Shown here piece by piece: positions 37,220 to 46,500 of a stretch of DNA of 64,000 nucleotides. This DNA comes from Mesosutterella multiformis (GTDB lineage: Bacteria; Pseudomonadota; Gammaproteobacteria; Burkholderiales; Burkholderiaceae_F): positions 248,001 through 312,000 of the forward strand of contig NZ_BGZJ01000001.1 of assembly GCF_003402575.1 (NCBI RefSeq). Reading direction: 5' to 3'. The first letter of the stretch is position 1, and each line of letters begins with the position of its first letter. The translations under genes and the position numbers were made by a program. Under the pieces are notes generated by a model. It saw only the letters and a program-made list of their open reading frames with translations, was not told the DNA's origin and searched no databases.

Positions 37220-38158
37220 TCAGCCCGCGGCACTGAGGCTCTGAAGCGCGGCTTCGAGCGTCTCAGCGCTGTGCACGGGGTAGCACGGAATCGAGGGCAC
37301 GCAGCGGCGGGCGAGACCCGTGAGGACCTTGCCGGGACCGCACTCAATCATATGCGTGACACCGAGCTTCTCCATCTCATGCATCGTCTTCACCCACTGC
37401 ACGGGGCTGCAGGCCTGACGGGCGAGCGCGTCGCGGATCGAGTCCGCGGATCCGTGCTGCGCGGCGTCCACATTCGCGATCACGGGGACGCGGGGTTCAG
37501 CGATCGCCACTTCAGCCAGCCGCGCCGCGAGCCGGTCACGGGCCGGCGCGAGAAGCGAGCTGTGGAACGGAGCGGACACGGCGAGCGGCAGCGCGCGCTT
37601 CGCGCCAGCCGCGCGGGCGAGTTCGCAGGCACGCTCCACCGCGGCCTTCACGCCCGCGATCACGACCTGACCGGGGCTGTTGAAATTCACGGGTTCGACG
37701 ACACCAGCCTCTGACGCCTCACGGCACACGGCTTCGACCGCGTCGTCCGCGAGACCGATGATCGCGGCCATGCCGCCAAGACCCACCGGCACCGCTTCCT
37801 GCATCGCCTGGGCGCGGAACCGCACGAGCGGCACCGCGTCTTCAAGCCTGAAAGCGCCGGCCGCAGTGAGCGCCGAGTATTCGCCGAGGCTGTGGCCCGC
37901 CATCACGGCGGGTTCCGGGATACCGGCCTCGCGCGCCGCTTCATAGAAAGCGACCGAGCAGGCAAGCATCACGGGCTGGGTATTCACGGTCAGCCCCAGC
38001 TTCTCCGCGGGACCTTCAGAAATCAGCTTCTCGAGGTCCTCACCAAGGGCCTCGCTCGAACGAGCCATCACCCGGGCGACGGCGTCGTTGCCGGCAAAGC
38101 CTGAAAGCATGCCGACGCTCTGCGAACCCTGTCCCGGGAACAAAATTGCCAAACGCAT
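37220..38158 (-). CDS. fabD: Malonyl-CoA:ACP transacylase
   Basis: Transfers the malonyl group from CoA to ACP. The 312-residue product has the family start LAILFPGQGSQSVGML, the nucleophile elbow MAGHSLGEYSAL with the catalytic Ser (about residue 94), an active-site Arg nearby in LVRFRAQAMQEAVP, and the catalytic His in VSAPFHSSLLAPA. Length is normal. It lies 30 bases before fabG and 80 bases after fabH, in a single run of fatty acid genes. Confidence 0.96.
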   Translation of the reverse strand: MRLAILFPGQGSQSVGMLSGFAGNDAVARVMARSSEALGEDLEKLISEGPAEKLGLTVNTQPVMLACSVAFYEAAREAGIPEPAVMAGHSLGEYSALTAAGAFRLEDAVPLVRFRAQAMQEAVPVGLGGMAAIIGLADDAVEAVCREASEAGVVEPVNFNSPGQVVIAGVKAAVERACELARAAGAKRALPLAVSAPFHSSLLAPARDRLAARLAEVAIAEPRVPVIANVDAAQHGSADSIRDALARQACSPVQWVKTMHEMEKLGVTHMIECGPGKVLTGLARRCVPSIPCYPVHSAETLEAALQSLSAAG

Positions 38159-38238
38159 GGAAAAAATCCTGTTAAGCCCGGTTATCGGGCAGTGACGAAA
38201 TAATAACAGCGTAGCGCCGCGGATTGAACCGGGCGCCT

Positions 38239-39222
38239 TTACAGGATGAGAAGCGCGGTGCCGCAGGTCATCCCGGCTCCGACCCCCTGGAGGAGCACCG
38301 TGTCACCCCGGCGGGCCATCCCGTTTTTTACAGCATAATCGAGGGCTAAGGGGACGGAGGCGGCGCAGGTGTTCCCGTGCTGGAAGACGGTCTTCACGAC
38401 AGAGGCCGGATTAACGCCAATACGTGAAGCCACGGCGTCCATGATGCGGACGTTTGCCTGGTGCGGCACGTAGAGATCGATGTCAGAGGCCGCGACCCCG
38501 GCTTCCCGGAGCACGGCTTCTGCCTGGGATGAGAGCGACTCCACGGCTTCGCGGAACACGGCCCGTCCATCCATCTTAAGGAAGGGGGACCCCAGCGCCT
38601 TGCCGCCCTCAAGCCTCCCCGGCACCGCGAGGTAGTCACCCTTCCCGCCGTCCGCCGTGAGGCGCGTCATGAGAATGCCAGGCTTATCGGACGCCTCAAG
38701 CACCGCGGCTCCCGCCCCGTCCCCAAAGAGCACGCAGGTCGTGCGGTCACGCCAGTCAAGAAGACGGGAAAAGGATTCAGCTCCGACCACCAAAGCCCGG
38801 CGGGCCGCGCCTGAACGGATCATCGAGTCCGCGACCGAGACCGCGTAAGCGAACCCGGAGCAGACCGCCTGGATATCAAACGCCGCGCAGGGCGGAATCC
38901 CGAGCGCGCTCTGCAGCCTGCAGGCAACCGCCGGGAAGACTTCGTCAGGCGTCGTCGTCGCGACGATCACGAGGTCAATCGTCGCGGGGTCAATCGCGCC
39001 GCCTTCCAGCGCCGCGCGTGAGGCGCTGACAGCAAGCGACAGCGTCCCCTCCTCACCGCTCACAAGGTACCGGGTCTCGATCCCGGTGCGGGACCGGATC
39101 CATTCATCAGAAGTTTCCACTCCGAGCGACGCGAGCTCGCGCGCGAGCTCATCATTCGTGACACAGCGCGACGGAAGCGCGCTCCCCGTGGATATCAGGC
39201 GGGAAAATTGGGAAAGCGGCAT
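38239..39222 (-). CDS. fabH: 3-oxoacyl-ACP synthase III
   Basis: Starts fatty acid synthesis by joining acetyl-CoA to malonyl-ACP. The 327-residue product has the catalytic Cys121 in FDIQAVCSGFAYAVSV, His in VPHQANVRIMDAVA, Asn in QHGNTCAASVPLALD, and the N-terminal WIRSRTGIETRYL found in FabH. The start is the ATG at 39222, preceded by AGGAGG. In most proteobacteria plsX sits directly upstream; here the upstream 323 bases are non-coding, so fabH now leads its own transcript. Confidence 0.96.
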   Translation of the reverse strand: MPLSQFSRLISTGSALPSRCVTNDELARELASLGVETSDEWIRSRTGIETRYLVSGEEGTLSLAVSASRAALEGGAIDPATIDLVIVATTTPDEVFPAVACRLQSALGIPPCAAFDIQAVCSGFAYAVSVADSMIRSGAARRALVVGAESFSRLLDWRDRTTCVLFGDGAGAAVLEASDKPGILMTRLTADGGKGDYLAVPGRLEGGKALGSPFLKMDGRAVFREAVESLSSQAEAVLREAGVAASDIDLYVPHQANVRIMDAVASRIGVNPASVVKTVFQHGNTCAASVPLALDYAVKNGMARRGDTVLLQGVGAGMTCGTALLIL

Positions 39223-39295
39223 GCTGATGCATCCTCCTCAAGTTTGGCGTATGACGGGGACTTCGGGCGAAGGGATCCCCTGATGTTTTTCGGAA

Positions 39296-39344
39296 AATAA
39301 AAAAAGGAGAAGACCGGAAGGTAAATTCCGATTTTCTCCTTTTC
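39296..39344 (-). terminator. Terminator downstream of rpmF and the RNA candidate
   Basis: On the reverse strand AAAGGAGAA...CGGAA pairs with TTCCG...TTCTCCTTT around TTTACC, followed by a T-run at 39305-39297. It ends the yceD-rpmF transcript and separates it from fabH. Confidence 0.88.
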
Positions 39345-39357
39345 GTGATGCGTCTGA

Positions 39358-39532
39358 GGGAAGCTCTTTTCTGCCGGACGTACACCCGGACCCTGTGGCA
39401 GCCCTTCCCGCTATTGAGAAGGCTGATGCTTTGCAGACTAAGCCACGGGCTTATTGCTCCGCATTGGCCGTGGGGCCCATGCAGTTAACGCTGCGTCAGG
39501 CCGCAAGTCCATACCGGCGGAACCGGCTTCCC
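39358..39532 (-). ncRNA. Candidate rod-shaped non-coding RNA (6S-like architecture)
   Basis: The 175-base segment can fold into one long irregular hairpin. Its helices, from the base upward, are 39358-39364 with 39526-39532, 39373-39377 with 39514-39518, 39388-39391 with 39507-39510, 39401-39403 with 39499-39501, 39423-39429 with 39493-39499, 39432-39435 with 39480-39483, and 39443-39448 with 39468-39473. About 19 unpaired bases on one side make a large middle bubble. Size, rod shape, central bubble and the terminator right after it on the reverse strand resemble 6S RNA, but I cannot match the sequence to a known 6S. It could also be a structured 3' region of rpmF mRNA. Confidence 0.45.
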
Positions 39533-39545
39533 CGAAGAATATGAA

Positions 39546-39731
39546 TTACTCTTCGTCCTTCTTCGTCTCAATCACTTTCTTGCCGCGGTAGAAACCGTTC
39601 GGGCTGATGTGGTGACGGCGAGTCACTTCACCAGTCGTCGGTTCGACGGCGAGTGCCGGATTGGAAAGGAAATCATGAGCGCGACGATTGCCACGGCGGG
39701 CAGTCGATTTTTTATTTTGCTGGACAGCCAT
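39546..39731 (-). CDS. rpmF: 50S ribosomal protein L32
   Basis: Small basic protein of the large ribosomal subunit. The 61-residue product starts [20 protein letters not shown] and keeps the family core ([15 protein letters not shown]), with the usual length of about 60. It follows yceD by 72 bases, the conserved yceD-rpmF pair. The Cys pairs of zinc-binding L32 forms are not present. Confidence 0.97.
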   Translation of the reverse strand: MAVQQNKKSTARRGNRRAHDFLSNPALAVEPTTGEVTRRHHISPNGFYRGKKVIETKKDEE

Positions 39732-39803
39732 TTTTAGACCCCACGTTGAAAACAGCGAATTATAACCGTTTATCCCCGGGTTTGTAAAATCCTGAGGAAA
39801 AAC

Positions 39804-40313
39804 CTAGTGTTTCTTTAATGATGACAGGACTGCGAAGGGATTGGGCCGGGCATCTTCCAGCTCTTCCTCCTCATCCGTCGGGAGCTCGGGAGCCTTGCAG
39901 ACATCGTGCGCCGGATAAAGCGGCAGCTTGAGCAGCAATTCTTCCTGCACCCAGTTAGCCACATCAAAGTGGCTAGATCCTACAACAACTTCATCCTCGC
40001 CGTCTTCCGAAATGGGCATTGAATCCGCTTCAGACTCGGTTTTCGTAAAAAGAAACGACGTTTTCAGATGAACATCAACAGTGAGCGGATCACCGCACCG
40101 GCAGCAGGAGCCGATCAGTTTCCCTTCGATGCGGAGAATGGCACCGGCGAGATGTTTGCGGCCCTCGGTTCCGGTCGCGCTCCACTCAACCTGCCCCTCG
40201 GTGAACTGGCCGTCATGGCCCGCGAGGAGCGGCAGCTCGGCCGCTGTGAATTTTCCGGACGCAGTCCCGCGCTCCTTCGAGAGGCGGAAGACATCGATCT
40301 GGACAGCAGACAT
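39804..40313 (-). CDS. yceD: YceD/DUF177 family protein
   Basis: A conserved protein of the large-subunit rRNA accumulation family; relatives are linked to 23S rRNA levels, though the mechanism is not settled. The 169-residue product has the Cys pair region GSCCRCGDPLTVDV (about residues 68-81), an acidic middle, and the C-terminal NPFAVLSSLK typical of YceD. I use the ATG at 40313; a longer frame to 40355 would overlap the leader of the divergent maf. It is cotranscribed with rpmF and divergent from maf with a 43-base gap, which must hold two overlapping promoters. Confidence 0.9.
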   Translation of the reverse strand: MSAVQIDVFRLSKERGTASGKFTAAELPLLAGHDGQFTEGQVEWSATGTEGRKHLAGAILRIEGKLIGSCCRCGDPLTVDVHLKTSFLFTKTESEADSMPISEDGEDEVVVGSSHFDVANWVQEELLLKLPLYPAHDVCKAPELPTDEEEELEDARPNPFAVLSSLKKH

Positions 40314-40356
40314 GCGGAGAACTCCCTTAACTGGTTTCAGTACAATAAGGCCCACT

Positions 40357-40959
40357 ATGATAAAGAAGAATCCTGAACTTGTTCTGGCCTCAAGCTCGCG
40401 CTATCGCCGCGAACTGCTTGAGCGGCTCGGCATTCCGTTTACCGCGGAAGCGTCTGATATTGATGAAACGTCGCGCGAAGGCGAGACGCCGGTGGAAGCC
40501 TGCCAGCGGCTCGCGGTGGAAAAGGCGAAGTGGGTCGCCGCGAAGCACCCCGGTGCCTGCGTGATCGGTTCAGACCAGGTGGCGGATCTCGACGGCGTCC
40601 GTCTCGGGAAACCGCATACGCGTGAGCGCTCGATCGAGCAGCTCCTCGCGATGCAGGGTCACACGATCGTTTTCTCCACGGCGCTCGCCGTGATCGCGCC
40701 GGACGGCACGGTGCGGGAAAAACTCTCGCAGACCCGCGTGAAGATGCGCCCCCTCACCCGCGAGACGATCGAAGCCTACGTGGACCGCGAGGAGCCTTAC
40801 GACTGCGCGGGATCCGCGAAGATCGAGAAGCTCGGCATCGCGCTCATGGAAACAGTGGAGTCGGATGATCCGACCTCCCTCATCGGCCTCCCCCTCATGG
40901 CACTCACGACGCTTCTCACGCAGTCCGGCGTCACGGTGCTTCCGGGACTTAAAGCCTGA
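40357..40959 (+). CDS. Maf-family nucleotide pyrophosphatase, YceF type
   Basis: Maf proteins hydrolyse non-canonical or modified nucleoside triphosphates; the YceF branch prefers 7-methyl-GTP. The 200-residue product starts PELVLASSSRYRRELLERLG, the Maf signature (SSSxxRxxLL), and keeps the Glu-rich motif DIDETSREGETP, the catalytic loop VIGSDQVADLDG, and GSAKIEKLGIALMETVESDD, which marks the YceF type. I start at the ATG at 40357 with AAGG upstream; the frame is open further up but overlaps yceD. Its place beside yceD matches the E. coli yceF-yceD arrangement. Confidence 0.94.
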   Translation: MIKKNPELVLASSSRYRRELLERLGIPFTAEASDIDETSREGETPVEACQRLAVEKAKWVAAKHPGACVIGSDQVADLDGVRLGKPHTRERSIEQLLAMQGHTIVFSTALAVIAPDGTVREKLSQTRVKMRPLTRETIEAYVDREEPYDCAGSAKIEKLGIALMETVESDDPTSLIGLPLMALTTLLTQSGVTVLPGLKA

Positions 40960-40990
40960 TCACCGCCGTTCTGCTCACTTTTATACAGAA

Positions 40991-41026
40991 GCCGCACCGG
41001 GAAACCTTTCCGGGTGCGGCTTTTTT
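40991..41026 (+). terminator. Terminator of maf
   Basis: A 12-bp stem (40991-41002 with 41009-41020; GCCGCACCGGGA with TTCCGGGTGCGGC, one base out of register) is followed by six Ts. It lies between convergent maf and the HAD gene. Confidence 0.88.
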
Positions 41027-41052
41027 CCGGGCTCCTGATCAGAACCCCGGCT

Positions 41053-41724
41053 TTACTTCAGGAGGTCCTCAACGCCGATCGCGCGCGCGAGTTCAGGCAC
41101 CGTGTCCACCACGGCGATCGGGTGAAGCTTCTCAAGCGCCTCGCGCCGCCCCGCGCCCCAGGTGACACCGACCGCGGCGGCGCCTGCGTTATTCGCCATT
41201 TCGAGGTCATGCACCGCGTCTCCGATCATCACGATTTTCGAGATCGGGACGCAGCATTCGTCCGAGAGCTGCCGCAGCATATCAGGAGAGGGCTTTGACT
41301 GCGCCTCATCCATCGTGCGGCTCGCGCAGAAGTAGCCATCGGACCCGGTTTTCGCGAGCACCCGCGCGAGTCCCGCACGGCTCTTTCCTGTCGCAATCGC
41401 GCTCCAGAGGCCGGCATCTTTCATCGCGGTGAGCATCTCCCGCATCCCGGGGTGCAGCCCCGTGATCCGGTCTTCCTCTTTTATATAAGCCTTCCAGTAC
41501 TCAGCTTTATAAGCCGGGTAGATCGCGTCCGTGCAGTCCGGCACCGCGCGGCTCATCATGTCTTTGTGGCCGAGCCCGATCACGCTTTCCGCGGTTTCGT
41601 AGCTCGGGACCCCGAGACCGAGAACCCGGGCAGCCTCCTGGATCGCGCACGCGATGGCGTGCGTCGTATCCATGCAGGTCCCATCCCAGTCAAAGACAAA
41701 CAGTTCAAACGGTCTTTCTTTCAT
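41053..41724 (-). CDS. HAD-family hydrolase, phosphoglycolate phosphatase-like
   Basis: The 223-residue product is a haloacid dehalogenase-type phosphatase. Motif I is FVFDWDGTCMDT (Asp12 as nucleophile, Asp14 as acid/base), followed by a helical cap domain. Motif II is AIATGKSRAGL, motif III Lys is in QSKPSPDML and motif IV is MIGDAVHDLEMANNAGAAAV. This is the subgroup of Gph and related sugar-phosphate phosphatases; the precise substrate is not certain. It overlaps the end of rluC by 20 bases and is almost surely translated together with it, a pairing common in Betaproteobacteria. Confidence 0.88.
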   Translation of the reverse strand: MKERPFELFVFDWDGTCMDTTHAIACAIQEAARVLGLGVPSYETAESVIGLGHKDMMSRAVPDCTDAIYPAYKAEYWKAYIKEEDRITGLHPGMREMLTAMKDAGLWSAIATGKSRAGLARVLAKTGSDGYFCASRTMDEAQSKPSPDMLRQLSDECCVPISKIVMIGDAVHDLEMANNAGAAAVGVTWGAGRREALEKLHPIAVVDTVPELARAIGVEDLLK

Positions 41725-42724
41725 TCAGCACCCGGATCAGTTCTTCGCAGGCTTCAGGCAGCGGCGACTCAATCTTCATTTTCTCATGAGTCACGGGGTG
41801 CTCGAAGGCAAGGCTGTATGAGTGAAGGAACATCCGGCGGAAGGGAATCCCGAGGAGTCCTTTCGAGACTTCGCGGTTGAAGTCAAAGTCACCGTACTTG
41901 TCGTCACCAACCAGCGGGTGACCGCTTTCCGCGGCGTGCACACGGATCTGATGCGTGCGGCCGGTGAGGAGTTCCACGTCGAGGAAACTCACGTCGCCGT
42001 AGCGGCGGATGAGCGTAAAGATCGAGTGCGAGGGGACGCCTTTCTCCGGATCCACCCGGACGCGGCGCTCACCCTCCTTCGTCACGTATTTGAAAAGCGG
42101 GAGGTTCACATGCTGCCGGTCATTCACCCAGTCGCCCTTCACGAGCGTCCGGTAGTGCTTCTCGATTCCGCCTTCCCGCATCGACTTCTGAAGCCTGACA
42201 AGCGCCTTGCGGGACTTGCAGACGATGATCGCGCCCGAGGTATCGCGGTCCAGCCGGTGCGCGAGTTCAAGGAACGGCTGATTCGGACGGCTCGCGCGGA
42301 GCCGCTCGATGAGCCCGAACGCGATCCCGCTGCCGCCGTGGCAGGCAAGGCCCGCCGGCTTATCGACGATCAGGAGATGCTCGTCCTCGAAGAGGATCGG
42401 GAGCGTGTCGTCTGAGATCGGCGCGGCGCGCGGCACGAGATCCCGCTTCTGCGGCACACGGATAGGCGGTACGCGGACGATGTCATCCAGCGCGAGCCTC
42501 GTCTCCGCCTTCACGCGCTTCTTATTCACCCTCACTTCACCGCTCCGCAGAAGCCGGTAAATGTGGCTCTTCGGCACGCCTTTTGCCACGCGGAGGAAGA
42601 AATTATCCACGCGCTGCCCGTCCGAATCTTCCCCGATCCGGATCCACGTCACGCGGTCCGGCGAAAGCTCCGTCACCCGGGAGGATGAAATGATGAATTT
42701 TTCTGCAGAATTTATCTCTGACAT
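41705..42724 (-). CDS. rluC: 23S rRNA pseudouridine synthase RluC
   Basis: Makes pseudouridines 955, 2504 and 2580 (E. coli numbering) in 23S rRNA. The 339-residue product has an N-terminal S4 RNA-binding domain (GQRVDNFFLRVAKGVPKSHI then YRLLRSGEVRVNKKRV). The RluA-family catalytic motif AHRLDRDTSGAIIVCKS with the essential Asp is followed by TGRTHQIRVHAAESGHPLVG. It is divergent from rne across an 800-base region, the same arrangement as in E. coli, which supports RluC rather than RluD. The last bases overlap the HAD gene. Confidence 0.94.
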   Translation of the reverse strand: MSEINSAEKFIISSSRVTELSPDRVTWIRIGEDSDGQRVDNFFLRVAKGVPKSHIYRLLRSGEVRVNKKRVKAETRLALDDIVRVPPIRVPQKRDLVPRAAPISDDTLPILFEDEHLLIVDKPAGLACHGGSGIAFGLIERLRASRPNQPFLELAHRLDRDTSGAIIVCKSRKALVRLQKSMREGGIEKHYRTLVKGDWVNDRQHVNLPLFKYVTKEGERRVRVDPEKGVPSHSIFTLIRRYGDVSFLDVELLTGRTHQIRVHAAESGHPLVGDDKYGDFDFNREVSKGLLGIPFRRMFLHSYSLAFEHPVTHEKMKIESPLPEACEELIRVLNERKTV

Positions 42725-43521
42725 TGTCCCTATCCACTATACTTACGGACATCGATTCAGGCGCGGACCCCCGGAAGCCATCCGCTTCCAAGCAACCCTT
42801 GAGAGTTTTCCCTGCATCCCGCTAGGGATGCGAGGTTGATCGACCTGCCGTTGCGGTCCCCTGTCGATTTGTCGGGGATGGAGGCATTGTAGCCGTCCCG
42901 GGCGGGATTCTCATCCTTCGCTTCAAGTCTCGGCCTTGCGTCAGATGCAACCTGAGCGCGGAAACGCGGGCGAAGAAGGGGTACGCCCCGACATCAGCAA
43001 TTTTTTAAAAATGGGATTGCCCGCAGCTCGCGCGGAGCGGACCCGGCCGGAGTGCCGGATGACTGCCGTGCTTGAGGAGAACGGGAATCCCGAACACAGT
43101 CCGCGGCGAGCACCTCGGACTGTGTCTGCGAAGAATGCATGGGTGCCGCATGCCGCCTGAGTCTGACTCTCTCAGACGAGTGACCGTGCTGCGTGTGCCT
43201 GGGTTGTACGGCGGTTATTTTTTCAGCTTTTTGATGATTAACCTGTGACTAGAGAAGAAAGACAACTGGATTGCCGAATACGGGCTGCCGAGGCGGGGAT
43301 GCTGCAAGCGTTTCCCGCCGCCGTCCTATCGCGCATGCGGCTTCAGATGCCTTCAGCGGGCGGCGGAGCCGTCCGCGTTCTGCGCCTAGATCAGCCATAA
43401 CCCGGCCTTCCTCCGGGCCGGTCACCTTATTCAGTTAGGGGGCGCGGGTCCGAAACGGGGTCCACCGCATTCATTCCGCACGCTTACTGCGCCCGCGACA
43501 GAGGCGCTTAGGAGTGCTCCA
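42725..43521. other. Long structured non-coding region: rne leader and rluC promoter
   Basis: This 797-base stretch carries no credible gene but many perfect hairpins. They include 42814-42820 with 42825-42831 (GCATCCC/GGGATGC), CGCG-GAAA-CGCG with a GNRA-type loop near 42957-42968, GGGG-TACG-CCCC with a UNCG-type loop near 42978-42989, 43094-43103 with 43116-43125 (ACACAGTCCG/CGGACTGTGT), and CCCGG/CCGGG near 43400-43418. An AT-rich patch at 43217-43260 may hold a promoter. The rne leader of E. coli is also long and is bound and cut by RNase E itself, so a self-regulating leader is the simplest reading. It could also include an independent small RNA. Confidence 0.6.
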
Positions 43522-46500
43522 GTGAAGCGCATGCTATTTAACGCGACGCAGGCCGAAGAAACCCGCGTGGCGATCGTTGACGGACAGAAGCTCGTCGATA
43601 TTGATATCGAGACCGCTGGTCACGAGCAGCATAAGTCCAACATCTATAAGGGCATCATCACCCGCATCGAGCCGTCGCTTGAAGCGTGCTTCGTCGACTA
43701 CGGCGAAGAGCGCCACGGCTTCCTCCCCTTCAAGGAAGTTTCCCGCAGCTACTTCAATAAGGACGTGGACGTTCATACGTGCACGATCCGCGAGGCGCTG
43801 CGCGAAGGCCAGGAAATTCTCGTGCAGGTGGAGAAGGAAGAACGCGGCAACAAGGGTGCCGCCCTCACGACCTTTATTTCGCTTGCCGGACGCTACCTCG
43901 TCCTGATGCCGAAGAACCCCCGCGGAGGCGGAGTTTCCCGCCGTATCGAAGGAGAAGAGCGCCAGGAACTGCGTCACCTGATCGAAGAGCTGAAGCTCCC
44001 GCAGGGGATGTCGGTTATCGCCCGCACGGCCGGCATCGGCCGCACGATCGAGGAGCTGCAGTGGGATCTCGACTATCTCCTGAAGCTCTGGAACGCGATC
44101 TGCGACGCCGCGACTCCTGAATACGAACTCGTCCGCGACGAAAACGGCCACCGCGTGGTGTCCTACGTGACGGACCCCGTCGTGAACGGCCAGAAGCTCC
44201 GCCGCGTGAATCCGTCCCCCTTCCTCATCGTTGAGGAAAGCGCCCTTGTGATCCGCGCGATCCGCGACTACTTCCAGCCCGAGGTCGGCGAGATTCTCGT
44301 CGACACGGACGAAATCTATGACCAGGCCCGTCAGTTCATGCTGAACGTGATGCCGGACATGGTGGGCCGCGTGAAGCGTTACCGCGAGGAGACTCCGCTC
44401 TTCTCCCGCTTCCAGATCGAGCACCAGATTGAAACCGCGTACTCCCGCACCGTGACGCTGCCCTCCGGCGGCGCGATCGTGATCGACCACACCGAGGCTC
44501 TCGTCGCGATCGACGTGAACTCGGCCCGCGCGACCCGCGGCGCTGATATTGAGGAAACCGCCTTCCGCACGAACTGCGAAGCGGCGGACGAAATCGCCCG
44601 CCAGATGCGTCTGCGCGACCTTGGCGGTCTCGTCGTGATCGACTTCATCGATATGGAAGACGCCCGCAACCAGCGCGCGATTGAGCTCCGCATGAAGGAC
44701 GCCCTGAAGGACGACCGCGCCCGTGTGCAGATGGCGAAGATCAGCCGCTTCGGCCTCATGGAACTCTCCCGCCAGAGACTCCGCCCAGCGCTCTCTGAAG
44801 GCCACCACATCACCTGCCCGCGCTGCAACGGCCTTGGCGTCATCCGTGACACTGAGAGCTCCGCGCTCCAGGTTCTCCGCATCATCCAGGAAGAAGCCAC
44901 GAAGGACGGTACCGGCGCGATCCACGCTCAGGTTCCGGTCGATGTCGCGACGTACCTCCTGAACGAGAAGCGCACCGAAATCGCGAAGATCGAGCAGCGT
45001 AACCGCATCCCGGTCATCCTGATCCCGAACACCGTGCTTGAGACCCCGCACTACCACATCGAACGCATCCGCGCGAATGACGAACGGATGGAGGACGATG
45101 TTGCGAGCTACAAGCGCGCTGAAGACATCCAGCCGGTGTCGACTGACCCGTACGCCCTGAAGTCTGACGAAAACAAGCCCGCCCGTCCGAAGCAGGTCCC
45201 CGTGATCAAGAACATCACGCGTGACACGCCGGCGCCGGCTCATGTTGAGCGTAAGAAGGAAGAGGAGAAGAAGGAAGCGCCGGCCGCGAAGGCTGAGGCT
45301 GCCGCTCCGAAGGCCTCTCCCGCGCAGGCCGAGGCTCCGAAGAAGGGATTCTTCGCGCGCCTCATCGACATTCTCCTTGGCTCGAGCGAACCGAAGGCTG
45401 AGACCGCCGCTCCGAAGGCGGAAACTACCGCCGCAGCTGCCGCTCCCGCGGCCGCCGCGAAGCCCGAAGCGAAGAAAGACGAAGCGGGAGAATCCCGCCG
45501 CGGCCGCCGCGGCAACCGCCGCCGCTCGAACGCCCGTACGGAAGGTCCGGAACACGAGTCCGCACCGGCCGCTGAACGCCGCGCGAAGGCCGCTGCCGCT
45601 GAAACGACGGAAAACCGCCGCAGACGGAGCCGCCGCCGTCATTCGGAAGAGACCGAAGGACAGGTGAACGGTCAGGCTCAGCAGCAGGGCGCTCAGGCTT
45701 CGGAAGAGAAGAAGCAGCCCCAGCAGCAGGCCGCCGCTCAGGACGCCCAGGCCCAGCAGCCCGCTCAGGATCAGCAGCAGAACGAAGGCCGTCGCCGCCG
45801 CCGTCATCACTCTCACCGCACGCGTGAGGAGGATCAGCAGACGCAGCAGACCGCCGCTCAGACCGTGGCTCCCGCGGAGGATGTGACGGAACGCGAAGTG
45901 CGCGAGTTTGAGACCCGCGCGGCGAAGCTCGCCGTTGCCCCGGCGACATCCGGCGAAAGCGTTTCCGAGGTGAAACCGATCGTCGCGGCTGTCGCTCAGG
46001 CGGTGGACGCCGTTCCCGCTCACGAGGCTCCGAAGGACGAGAAGGAAGGCGGAACGCGTTCCCGCCGCAGCCGTAACCGCCGCCGCGGCGGAAAGTCGGG
46101 TGCCGAGCGCGCCGCGGACGCCGTGAAGACGGAAAACACGGCCGCAGCTGAAGCCGCGGTCCCCGCCGTTGCCGCCATCGCTCCTGCCGTAGCTGAAGCC
46201 GTTACCGCGGCTCCGAGCCCGGAAGTGAAGGCTGAACCCGCCGCTCCGGTCGCTGAGGCTCCCGCAGCACCTGCCGCGGAACCTGAAAAAAAGTCTCCGG
46301 CCGAAGCCGAAACTGCGGTACAGTCTGAACCCGTAGAAAGCGCTCCGGAAGCTGTGCCGGCTGCGGCCGAAATGGTGGAAACCGTGACGGCTGCCCCGGC
46401 TGAAGCCGAATCCGCCGCTCCCGCTCCCGCTGAAGAGAAGCCTGAGGCTTCCGTCACCGGAGCCCGGATCGCGGACGGCGCCACCGGTATCGAGGCTGAA

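Larger units (their letters stand above)
39223..39545. other. Non-coding gap where plsX is expected
   Basis: This 323-base stretch separates rpmF from fabH. It holds, on the reverse strand, the rod-like RNA candidate (39358-39532), a strong terminator (39296-39344) and, at the left, the room for a fabH promoter. No part encodes a PlsX-like protein (about 340 residues), and there is not space for one. Confidence 0.75.

Noticed and set aside
43070-43130. Resemblance to part of a cobalamin riboswitch (ACGGGAATCCCG area)
   Set aside because: The conserved B12-box and the CCGCAACTGT-type core are not present; the match is limited to a few bases.
42936-43160. Small 74-codon frame in the rne leader
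   Set aside because: No ribosome site, no conserved features, and it overlaps several perfect hairpins; structure explains the region better.
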